Source: Tetracentron sinense
Lineage: Eukaryota > Streptophyta > Magnoliopsida > Trochodendrales > Trochodendraceae
DNA: 64,000 bases
Assembly: GCA_015143295.1 (NCBI GenBank)
Contig: CM026570.1
Span: 28,092,445 to 28,156,444, forward strand
Direction: 5' to 3'
In this document: positions 55,376 to 64,000 of the stretch, piece by piece
Layout of the letters: each line of letters begins with the position of its first letter
Numbering within the stretch: position 1 is the first letter of the stretch
Made by a program: the position numbers and the translations under genes
Notes under the pieces: model-generated
What the model saw: only the letters and a program-made list of their open reading frames with translations
Database searches by the model: none
Told to the model about the DNA's origin: nothing

Positions 55376-56462
55376 CTCTGTAGGTCCAAACTGTTTTGGC
55401 AATATCTTTTGACTCGTTCGTCGGATTTTGACGATTCAACTTGCGTTGGGTTCGTACCTCGAAAAGGAACATTTCTGACATTTTGGAATTTTTAATTTCT
55501 TCTTTATTTATTAATTGTACTACATTAAAGGCAAATTATCTACGAAAGTGCCATGTATTACGCATGAAAAAGTCTGGGGCTCTACATAAGAAATGCTTGT
55601 TCTTGTCATCTTGTCAAAAGTGAGGTAAAACATATCGCAAGATATGTCCCACCCCTAACATCCTTACTCTTGCAAAACCATCGGTAAAAACATGTCATGC
55701 ATGCCGTGCTCGTGGAATCGTGTGCATACTTTCATTTGAAATTGAATATGACAATTTGGGGATTTCACAAAACACAGAGCATCACAATTTAGCAAGTGAT
55801 AATGTATGCCATTTAAAGGAAAGCAAGGAATCACACTATCATAAGCCCTAGCAATCTCCATAAGCAATTAAGTATGTCATTTCTTAGTTTACAATTCATT
55901 TCATTCACTTTGGCATTTCATCAAACATTTGGTATGCGCATTATGGTTAATCCTAAATCTTAAATTTTTAGGTGGGTTAACGATCACAACACACATGTGT
56001 ATTCATTATTGGTACAATGCCCTCCCCAGTTCATTCATTTCAACAAACACATGGCATCCAATCGCCCATTCACATGCACACCACCATCCATTCATCCATT
56101 CATCCCCACATTCTCTTGTTTATAAATTTAGGGAAAGACGTAAAATAAAAGAGACTATGAACTAGGAGGGTAGTGTAGGGTACCGACCTTGATTTGGGGT
56201 TGAATAACACCCTTGATGTGGATTCCAACTTGAGGAAGAACTCCCACTTGGGTATGGAGAACTCGTGATGCTTTGGGGAAGCCCCTTGCTTGTAATTTCC
56301 CAAGCTTGAACTCCCTTTGATCTCTCAATCCAAGCTCCTTGGAGGATTTCCTCAAAATCCTCTCTTCCTCTTTCTCCCCTTTTCTCTCCTCTAGGTTAGA
56401 AATGCCCCCAAAATGAGGATCCCTAACAAGAAAAGGGTTTAAAACCCTCAAATCCAGAATCT

Positions 56463-56730
56463 GCTACCGCATGCGATCGATCGCACACTTATCTGCGATC
56501 GATCGCAGGTCCTTGCGATCGATCGCACCTGGATGCGATCTATCGCACATGAACCTGAACATTTCTGGTCTGATTTCCCCCTACATGCGATCGATTGCAC
56601 ACTCTTGCGATCGATCGCAGATCCCTGCGATCTATCGTACCTGGGGATCCATCTATCACATATGGCCCTGAGAGTTTGGGACCCATTTCGCCTACATGCG
56701 ATCAATCGCACCAAACTTGCGATCGATCGC
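56463..56730 (-). repeat. Palindrome cassette of LTR J (TGCGATCGATCGCA class)
   Basis: About nine sites, at least four with the perfect 12-bp palindrome GCGATCGATCGC. The variants are GCGATCTATCGC, GCGATCGATTGC and GCGATCAATCGC. The spacers differ from the other class (CATTTCTGGTCTGATTTCCC). Confidence 0.92.
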
Positions 56731-57092
56731 ACCTCCCAGATCTTGTTGTTTTCTCTTATTTTTCCTTACTTTGGTAATTTGGCCATAACTTTTGACTCGG
56801 TTGCCCGATTTTGACGATTCAACTTGCGTTGGATTTGTCTTTCGAAGGGAAACATTCTTGGTATGTTAGAATTTCTAATTTCTTCTTTATTTATTGACTA
56901 AATTGCCCCTGAAGTCAACTGATCAGCAAATGGGTTTCAATAACTCGGGTTTTCGATATATTCGACTTAGGAATACTACTTCTTAACACTTAGAGTTGTT
57001 CAAAATTTCTCATTTCATAGAAATGGAAGATTACAGGGGCTTCATATCTTGGCACGGGTCCCAATACATGACAAAAAGTCTGGGGCTCTACA

Positions 57093-57180
57093 GGCTGGGT
57101 CCGCATGCTTTCTGAGGTACTAACCTTGCAACTTTCACATCAATAATGACATCTGTTCGTCATCAACACCAGTGGCCTCC
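57093..57180 (+). other. Host fragment between solo LTR J and solo copia LTR
   Basis: 88 bp of host sequence. It continues the frame from 52448 (GPHAF, then TGA) and is rejoined at 61720 after the copia LTR. It bears the TSD halves GGCTG (57093-57097) and CCTCC (57176-57180). Confidence 0.8.
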
Positions 57181-57746
57181 TGTTAGACATGATGCCCCAA
57201 AAAGTCATTTAGATTGTTAAATTCTTATTAATTTTTTTAATAGAGACTTCTTCTTTATCTATTATGCATTCATTATGGGTAATTGACCATGATCATGAGA
57301 TGATCTATACGATATGCGATATCGATAAAGGTCCTTAGGATATATTGTAGGAAAGTTATGTGATTAGATTATCACAGGCAAATATAACTTTCCGGTTCCT
57401 TTTACCTTATATAGTTATAGCTGTGGGTGAAGCTGGGCATGTCGCGCCCCGAAACCCACCCTAGGAGTTAGAGTGAATCTTGGACGGCTCATCATGACTT
57501 GCAAGACTTGCTTGACCAAGATAACCTGTAAAAGACCTAGAGCATAGACCATAGAAGACATAATAGCGGAAACATAATTACAATGCACAGCGGAAAACTT
57601 AACCAAAAACCTCTATGTGTATATACATATACATGATCCAAGTTATACAAAAAGATACACAAAAGAAAGTGCGGACAGGCCCGCCAAAATACAAGAATAT
57701 ATCTCTCTTAACACACCCACAGCTATTCACTCAGAATCTACCACCT

Positions 57747-57866
57747 CTAATAATAACCCTCTACCGGAGGTTCCTCTATAGGTTCCTCGACATACTCCTC
57801 TTCTACCCAAGGGCTGGGAGCATAGACGTCAAAAGGGGCAGCCGCTCTGCTATCACCTACCGACAT
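57747..57866 (-). CDS. Conserved LTR micro-ORF with ATG start (solo LTR L)
   Basis: 39-residue frame: M-S-V-G, DSRAAAPFDVYAPSPWVEEE, YVEEPIEEPPVEGYY, stop TAG. It begins at ATG TCG GTA GGT, 10 bp after the hairpin (57897-57877). The core A-A-A-P-F-D-V and P-W-V-E-E-E-Y is unchanged although the LTR as a whole is clearly diverged from K and J. Acidic; no known domain. Function unknown. Confidence 0.42.
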   Translation of the reverse strand: MSVGDSRAAAPFDVYAPSPWVEEEYVEEPIEEPPVEGYY

Positions 57867-58142
57867 AAGAAGTACGGTTGAGCATGGAATACTCAGCGTG
57901 TACCGAATACTAACCAACAGTCATAGCAAAACAATAGCAATATAGGAAGCAGGAAGCAGTTCACAGATATAAAGTAGGAACAATTCATATCATCACGAGA
58001 AAGTAAAGCAGTTGATAATCATGCTTGCATTCATAAAAGCCGATAAAATCCTTGAAAACATCGTGCACTTGACTTGACTTAAAACCTCCTTTTCGTGCTT
58101 AAAACTTGTCATGTCATGCTCTTGCTTGTGATCATGCTTGCT

Positions 58143-58372
58143 TGGGTGTGCCTAGCTGCCATTCATAGACCGTCGCAACTAGTATCCCCTATGCTGGACT
58201 GGGTATGCCTAGATGCCGTTCATAGACCGTCGTAACTAGTATCCCCTATGCTAGACTGGGTATGCCTAGATGTCGTTCATAGACCGTCGCAACTAGTATC
58301 CCCTATGCTGGACTGGGTATGCCTAGATGTCGTTCATAGACAGTCGCAACTAGTATCCCCTATGCTGGACTT
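58143..58372 (-). repeat. About 57-bp tandem repeat, four copies
   Basis: Units contain GGGTATGCCTAGATGCCGTT, CATAGACCGTCGCAACTAGT and ATCCCCTATGCTGGACT. A single related unit is in solo LTR I at about 8289-8345, so the amplification is specific to L. Confidence 0.9.
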
Positions 58373-59277
58373 GTGATATCGGAGCAAAGCATATCTTAGC
58401 AAATGCCCTACCCCTAAGCAAAACATATCTTAGGATATGTCCTACTCCTGACACTCGAAAACCTGATAAAGCTTATCATGCATGCCATGCTCGTGGAATC
58501 GTGTACATACTTGCATTTGAATTTAAATATGGCAATTGGGTAATTCACAATACATATAACATCGATAATTTGAGCAAGTCAATATTCATGCAATTTAGGG
58601 AAAGCAAGGAAACACACTATCATAGGCCCTAGGAATTTCTATAATTAATTAAGCATGCATCTCTTAATTTACAACTCATTTTATTTACCTTGGCATTTCA
58701 TCAAACATGGGGTGTGTTCATTATGTATTAACCCTACATCATGCTTTTCTAGGTGGATTGATGTTCACATCACACATGTATGTTTATTATGGATACAATG
58801 TCCTCCCCATTTCATTCATCCCATCATTCACACGGCATCCATTCGCCCAAATCCATCCTCACACAACCATTCCATTCACATCCCAATAGGTTCATACTTT
58901 AGGAAAACAATAAAAGGAAGGAAAGAATGGGGGATATGAACTAGGAGGGTAGTAAAAGGTACCGACCATGAAAAGTGGAAGAAAACACTTGCAAGAGTCG
59001 AGGTTGGACGCTGCCCTAGCTTTGAAGAACGTGCTCCTCGCTTGCTTGAAGATGGATTTGAAGAATCCAAGCCTTGAGGTGAGATCTAGGGTTCTTGGAC
59101 TCTTGATTTCTCTCAAGATGCAACCCTAGTTGAAAACCCCTCTTCCTCTCCTCTACTCTCTCTTAAAATGCTGCCCTAAGGGTTTATGAAACCCTTAGGC
59201 TCGAGTAAGCCATTATAGGCGAGGTGAAAATGCCCAAAAGATGAAAAAGCCCTCAATGAAAATTCTACAAAAACGCG

Positions 59278-59468
59278 AAGACCGAGCGATCGGTGATTAT
59301 GACCGATCGATCGGTTGCCTACCAAGCAATCGATGTTCTTGACCGAGCAATCGGTCAAAAACATACTCTCTGGAAAATTTTCCCATACTAAAAAGTTAAC
59401 CAGTCAATAGGTACCGATCGATCGGTTTTGGACCGATCGATCGCTATTAATGACCGAGCGATCGGTGC
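59278..59468 (-). repeat. Palindrome cassette of LTR L (ACCGATCGATCGGT class)
   Basis: Seven sites including ACCGATCGATCGGT (twice), ACCGAGCGATCGGT (twice) and ACCGATCGATCGCT, with the same central spacer as LTRs I, K and D. Confidence 0.9.
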
Positions 59469-61719
59469 TCTGTAGGTCCAAACTGTTTTGGCCATATCTT
59501 TTGACTCGTTCGTCGGATTTTGACGATTCAATTTGCGTTGGTTTGTACTTCGAAAATGAACATTTCTGACATTTCAAAATTTTTATTTTCTCCCTTATTC
59601 ATTGACCAAATTACCCCTAAAGTTAACTGATCCGTAAATGGAGTTCAATAAACCGGATTTTTAACATATCCGACTTAGGAATCCCCCTTCCTAACACTTA
59701 TCATTCTTTAAAATTTCTCCTTCCATGGGAATGGAAGATTACAAAGGCCTAAAGCCTTGGCACAAATTCCAATACATGGGCAAAAGTTTCGGGTTTCTAC
59801 AGGGCACTTCACTTATATGGCTGCCATAATGCGAAGATGCTCTCAATAGTTGAGATGTAGTTCTATCTCGAACTATTGTAGTGGAGACTACATATCAGCA
59901 TATGAGTGCTTAAATGTACACTGACTGATTGCATTCAATGAGAGACCTCTTGCATAGACATACTATCAGATAGTTGGTCTCTCATTCACATTGAACAATT
60001 TCAATGATCCTTAGATCTGATGAGTTCATTTATAACTGAACAGTAATCTAACTGTTTTGATTCCACCAAAGTATTCTTTACCTTAGGCAATACGATATAG
60101 TGACAGTTGGATAGTCTGAAAGCTGTTTGATTCATAATGAATTTCAAACGAGAAATTCATACTCATTAATTTGAGAGATTATCCAAGTTCTGGGTAAAAC
60201 AGTCAATTAAGATTAAATCATGCGCAGGTGATTTTGGAACAAAACAATTTTTAAATATATTTTATTTAAAATGTATTATACTTATAAAAATGTCTTTCTC
60301 AAAATGTTTTACATGAGAAAATGTTTCTCATGGCTTAATCAGAAGTCTTGGAAACTCGGATGATGTGCAATGGGCTATGAGTTAGATAGTATAAATAATC
60401 TCGAAGGCCCATTGAATTAAAAAGTTCATATGGCGGGATCTGTATTGGTTACTGTTCATACACTGGGATTCAATTGCAACATGGATATCTCACGTCACTT
60501 GCAATTCCGATGTAATTCCTGTTTAGGGTCAATGGGATAATATTGGGTAAGCCAACGTAAGAATGTCCCAGAGCAATCTGTGGAGATACTCACATAAGAA
60601 AAACAAGCTCATAGATTGATTAAATGTTAATCAATTATTTAAAAATGATTAAATGTTAATCATTAATTAAATAGATTAAAAGTTAATGTATGGTTTAAAT
60701 TAATTATTAATTTAAATTAAGGGATTATATTAGTAATTATTTAATTAACCTAATTAAAGGGGAAATGGATTTGACCCATATCCAGAAACCAATAAGGATG
60801 GACCTTTAAAATGGGCCCAAACCCATGGATTAAAACCCATGAATGGGGCGCCCACTTTAGTAATCCTAATTGGATTAGGACTTGGTTACTTGAATAATTA
60901 TTAAATAATAACTCTATTTACTATGGAATTAAATTCCAATGGTTGGAATGCAAGAAGGATTAAGAAGAGTTGTAATTGGATTACAACTAGGAGTCCTAGA
61001 CTCCCCAAAGCTCACGCCCCCTTTGGAGAAATCCTAATTGGATTAGGATTGGTTGGTTGTTGACTAATCCCTTTAATTAAGGAATCCCTTTTGGAAAAGG
61101 ACTCTTTAATTTGTAGGATTACTATAAAAAAAGTAGTTATACTGAAACTAGGATTTATTTAAATTAATAATAAGAGTTATTATTAATAAATAACTCCTAA
61201 AGGGATAAGTTGTAGTTGGAGTAGGATTTGGATTTGATCCAATCTATAAATACCCCAACACCCAAAACATATGGAGAGGAATTCTCATTAATTCTCCAGA
61301 ATTTTTTTTCTCCCTCTCCTCCTCTCCAAAACCGTGAGCCCCTAGGGTATTCCCTCGGGATTTTCGTGAGCTACAAGGGTGCATCCAAGTTGGGTTTGTC
61401 GATTCAAGGGTTTTGAACCCTATGGTTTTGGGTGATAGAAAATCTACACCATTACTCAATCTTCTTCTTGTTTCTTCAATTCCAAGTAGAGATTCTAAAG
61501 CTTCGTGGGGATAGCGAAGAACAAGGATCGAGCTTCGAGTATTTCTTCAAGAAATCTCTACAAAGAGATCTGACGGTTTGAGTGGATTTAGCTTCACCAG
61601 TGAACATCATTCACCGAGGTAATATAACTAAAACTCCTAGATAATTTTAGTTGCTTTCTATGGTGTAAAGATCCTCACGATCCAGTTTCCGCATAAATTC
61701 TAATCTGGATCTCCCTTCA

Positions 61720-62029
61720 CCTCCTTCCAGAGATATAGGGCCATTCTGAGGCAGAGCAAGTGCTGAACCAGGAAGAAAAACCAGAATACCATATGACCCT
61801 AGGATTAAAGTGCTTAAGAAAAGCACTTCTGCTTTTGAGATGACCAGGAAGAAAACTCCTAAGGAAATCCTTCAACTTAGAAATCGGAAATACCCTTTGG
61901 TTCTGTCAAAGAAAGTTGTACGGTAGCTGGCCCGGGTCGATCTCCTCCCCACATCCATGTTTTTCAACTAATGAGAAGCCGAGATCATTAGAGACACCAC
62001 CAATCAAAATCCGGGTGTGATTGGTCACC
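61720..62029 (+). other. Host sequence after copia solo LTR, no clear gene
   Basis: Continues the host from 57180. A mixed plus-strand reading (PGRKTRIPYDPRIKVLKKST, EMTRKKTPKEILQLRNRK, YPLVLSKKVVR) is protein-like and basic but broken by stops; not recognised. It may belong to the element whose frame begins at 51774. Confidence 0.4.
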
Positions 62030-63411
62030 CACAAATAGAACCCTCGATTTCAAAGAAAATCGAGATTGGGCCCGGGTATTCTCTTATGAATTGGGGAAGG
62101 TGTTAGGCACCCCACCTCATCCGTCGAATGACGGTTACCTCTTAATTTTCTCCATTAAATTAATTTAAAATTATTTTCTCTTCTTTGTTTGCCCCTTTTT
62201 ATTATTTCGAAATTGGAAAGCCACCCCTCCTCGACCGAGTTAGAGTGATTTTCTCTCTACTTGAGCAGCAAAACCCCTTTTCCCTAAATCGGTGAATAGT
62301 CACGCTCTCTCCTCGACCGAGTTAAGAGGGACCCCACCTATGTTTGGGTGGAAAAGGGATAAAAAACTACTAACAATAACCAAGAAGACTGAAATAAAGA
62401 GGTCGAAGATCTGGTCTTCCGGCCCTTTCCTTCACCCGGATTTCCTCTTCCGCACAACCGTGTAGAGGAAAATCCCCGAGCTACTAAGAGAAAGTGAGGG
62501 AAGAAGAGACTTGGACGGGTAGAAGTAGAGGATGGGGATGTAGCATACCTTTTCCCTTTTTATATGCTCCAAGTGTTTGAAGAGAAGAGAATGATTCGAC
62601 GAGATCCGAACTCCGATGGTTTTTCCCCAAAGTTGGTGAAGATCAATCTTAAGTTGATAGCTTGATGGCTGGAATTTCTGGACTTAGGGGATTCTAAGCT
62701 TGCTTTCCTAGTCTAGGGGTCTCCAAAGGTTAGGGGTTTTCAAATATTCAAAAGTTCTTCTCAAGGCTCAAGGTTGCAAGTTTCAAAGTTCTCCCTAGAT
62801 TTTTCCAGATTTTAAAGGTGAGGAATGGGTTGGGGTGAGGCTCCTTTTATGGGGTGAAAAATAGGGTTCTCGCTCTTTCTGGCTGATGTGGGACTAAAAA
62901 TAATCCAAAACCCAAAAAAAATGAAAAGACATGCAAACCGAAGACGGAATTAGGGTTTCCGTACCACGCCTTCTTAAAAGCAGCGGAAAGGATTTTGGAC
63001 AAAACAAAGAATCACGCCTTTTTAAAAGTCGCAGGATCAAAATTTCACTAAAAACTGGTCCGAGCTGTTTCAAAAGCCGTGGTATCAAATTTGCACTAAA
63101 AACGAGTCTGAGCTGTTTCAAAAGGTGCGGGAACAAATTTGCACTGAAAATGGGACCGAGCTGTTTCAAAAGGCGCGGAAAGGATTTTGGACAAAAAAAA
63201 GAACCGCGCCCTTTAAAATGGCGCTGGACATTTTCAAAATTGAAACAGGCCCTTCCACTTGGGCTTTGGCTGATTAGGCTCCGGTTTAACTGGGGCTTCC
63301 CTTTTATCTTTGACCTTGGATATATTGGAGTCCGAATCTAATCTTGGAGTTCACCATTCGATGCTAGGAGCTAAAAAAAGGATTGGGGCGTGCAAAAATG
63401 GGGTGTCTACA
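62030..63411 (-). repeat. Tat/Ogre-like LTR (minus orientation)
   Basis: On the minus strand it starts TGTAGACACCCCATTTTTG at 63411 and includes GGGGTGCCTAACACCTTCCC at about 62118-62099, a block I know from plant Tat-type LTRs. The purine run GCAAAGAGGGGCAGC (63426-63412) directly before the start looks like a polypurine tract, so this would be a 3' LTR. The far end near 62030 is uncertain. A CCATAAAAGG box on the minus strand (about 62857-62848) could be its TATA box. Confidence 0.6.
62970..63411 (-). repeat. Left arm of a large inverted repeat
   Basis: Matches the reverse complement of 63559-64000 over about 440 bp with small differences; spacer about 150 bp. It contains a roughly 57-bp direct repeat with GAGCTGTTTCAAAAG, three units at 63060-63180. 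The right arm runs off the window. Confidence 0.88.
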
Positions 63412-63558
63412 GCTGCCCCTCTTTGCCGGATTTGCTTGCAAAGAACGACAAAGAAGAATAGACATAAGCCCATTTTTGCACTTGAAAGCTAATGTGTGCA
63501 TCCTTGATTGAGTCAAACATTTTTCACAAATAATTTTTTTCAAAATTGTTTAAAAGCT
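63412..63558. other. Spacer of the inverted repeat (polypurine side of a Tat-like element)
   Basis: Starts GCTGCCCCTCTTTGCCGG, the complement of a purine tract, then GCTTGCAAAGAACG and an AT-rich part. No gene. Confidence 0.6.
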
Positions 63559-64000
63559 TTAGACACCCCATTTTTGTATGCCCCAATCCTTTTTTTAGCT
63601 CCAAGCATCGAATGGTGAACTCCAAGATGAGATCCAGACTCCAATATATCCAAGGTCAAAGATAAAAGTGAAGCCCCAGTCAAACCCGAGCCTAAATCAG
63701 CCAAAGCCCAAGTGGAAGGGCCTGTTTCAATGTTGAAAATGTCTAGTGCCCTTATAAAGGGCAGGGTTCTTTTTTTTGTCCAAAATCCTTTCCGCGCCTT
63801 TTGAAACAGCTCGGTCCAGTTTTTAGTGCAAATTTGTTTCCGCACCTTTTGAAACAGCTCGGACCCGTTTTTAGTGCAAATTTGATCCCGTGGCTTTTGA
63901 AACAGCTCGGACTCAGTTTTAGTGAAATTTTGATCCCACGGCTTTTAAAAAGGCACGATTCTTTGTTTTGTCCAAAATCCTTTCCGCGGCTTTTAAGAAG
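63559..64000 (+). repeat. Right arm of the inverted repeat (Tat-like LTR start, plus orientation)
   Basis: Begins TTTAGACACCCCATTTTTG, the same start as the left LTR but facing the other way, with TTATAAAGGGCAG at about 63749 as a TATA-like box. The three GAAACAGCTCGG units are also present. Truncated by the window end. Confidence 0.85.

Larger units (their letters stand above)
53366..55586 (-). mobile_element. Solo LTR K, Tekay-type, nested in J
   Basis: 2221 bp flanked by TAAGA at 53361-53365 and 55587-55591. The minus strand begins TGTAGAGCCCCAGAC and ends GGGTCGCGACA. Cassette of the ACCGATCGATCGGT class at 55189-55375; hairpin 53809-53789; micro-ORF 53778-53659. Outside the cassette it is close to G and to 10285-13611, which have a different cassette. 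Confidence 0.94.
52449..57092 (-). mobile_element. Solo LTR J, Tekay-type, split by solo LTR K
   Basis: Flanked by GGCTG at 52444-52448 and 57093-57097. The minus strand begins TGTAGAGCCCCAGAC and ends GGGTCGCGACA. Net length without K is about 2.4 kb. Its cassette is of a third class (TGCGATCGATCGCA, 56463-56730); hairpin at 52911-52891 and micro-ORF at 52880-52761. It interrupts the unknown reading frame that starts at 51774. Confidence 0.93.
57440..59801 (-). mobile_element. Solo LTR L, Tekay-type, nested in copia solo LTR M
   Basis: 2362 bp flanked by GGGCA at 57435-57439 and 59802-59806. The minus strand begins TGTAGAAACCCGAAAC and ends GGGGCGCGACA. Cassette 59278-59468, TATAATGG at about 59216-59209, four-copy repeat 58143-58372, hairpin 57897-57877, micro-ORF 57866-57747. 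It lies about 260 bp into the copia LTR, near the equivalent position of solo LTR I in copia C. Confidence 0.93.
57181..61719 (+). mobile_element. Solo LTR M, same copia family as B and C
   Basis: Starts TGTTAGACATGATGCC and ends TCTCCCTTCA, flanked by CCTCC at 57176-57180 and 61720-61724. Net length about 2.17 kb without L. It is in plus orientation, opposite to B and C. No copia interior is nearby, so it is a solo LTR. Split at 57440 by solo LTR L. Confidence 0.94.

Noticed and set aside
61930-61960. GGGTCGATCTCC resembling a tRNA B box
   Set aside because: No matching A box, acceptor stem or anticodon arm at the required distance.

Overview
The window is nuclear DNA of a flowering plant with a repeat-rich genome. 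I found no intact cellular gene, tRNA or rRNA. Almost every base belongs to transposable elements nested inside one another, and most nesting levels can be proved from exact target-site duplications (TSDs). The plant assignment rests on the element types: plant-type Ty1/copia with an initiator-Met primer site and an AAGTGGGAGA polypurine tract, a Ty3/gypsy chromovirus of Tekay/Del type, an L1-like LINE, a hAT-type DNA element and Tat/Ogre-like LTRs. The species cannot be read from the sequence.

Layout. 1-4745: a decayed plus-strand copia (A) split by a 5'-truncated minus-strand LINE (619-4077, TSD ATGTT). 4746-36496: an old minus-strand copia (B), truncated on the left, with its 5' LTR at 34342-36496. 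A complete copy of the same family (C, 5271-28813, TSD TTTGC) sits inside the RT region of B. C is interrupted by gypsy-type solo LTRs at 7273-9936 (GTTAT), 10285-13611 (AATAA) and 15429-23176 (CTTTA). The last contains 16112-21339 (TTCCC), which contains 17260-20070 (TGAAT). B also carries an unrelated solo LTR (D, 29923-31130). 37127-48821: a hAT-like element with an 8-bp TSD AGGGGAAC. It contains a full-length but mutated Tekay-like gypsy (37845-48496, TSD CTTTT), which has an inverted solo LTR in its 3' region (44732-46623, GTTAT). 48830-64000: a repeat-rich host, probably a Tat-like retroelement with several minisatellites. It is interrupted by solo LTRs 52449-57092 (GGCTG; contains 53366-55586, TAAGA) and 57181-61719 (copia type, CCTCC; contains 57440-59801, GGGCA). 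The window ends in a large inverted repeat of Tat-like LTR sequence.

The most interesting material is inside the gypsy LTRs (TGTAGA[A/G]CCCC ... TCGCGACA). First, eleven copies of a short acidic reading frame (M-S-A-G ... P-W-V-E-E-E-Y) stay open just downstream of a conserved GCTGAG/CTCAGC hairpin, although gag-pol of the only complete element is full of stops. Second, each LTR carries, upstream of its TATA box, a cluster of short palindromes. The class of palindrome differs between elements, but all sites within one element agree (ACCGATCGATCGGT, TGCGATCGATCGCA, TACGATCGATCGTA, CTCGTCGACGAG, CAAC-TC-GTTG), so both arms have changed together. One such cassette, spacer included, also occurs in solo LTR D of an unrelated family. 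These look like modular, diversifying recognition-site arrays.
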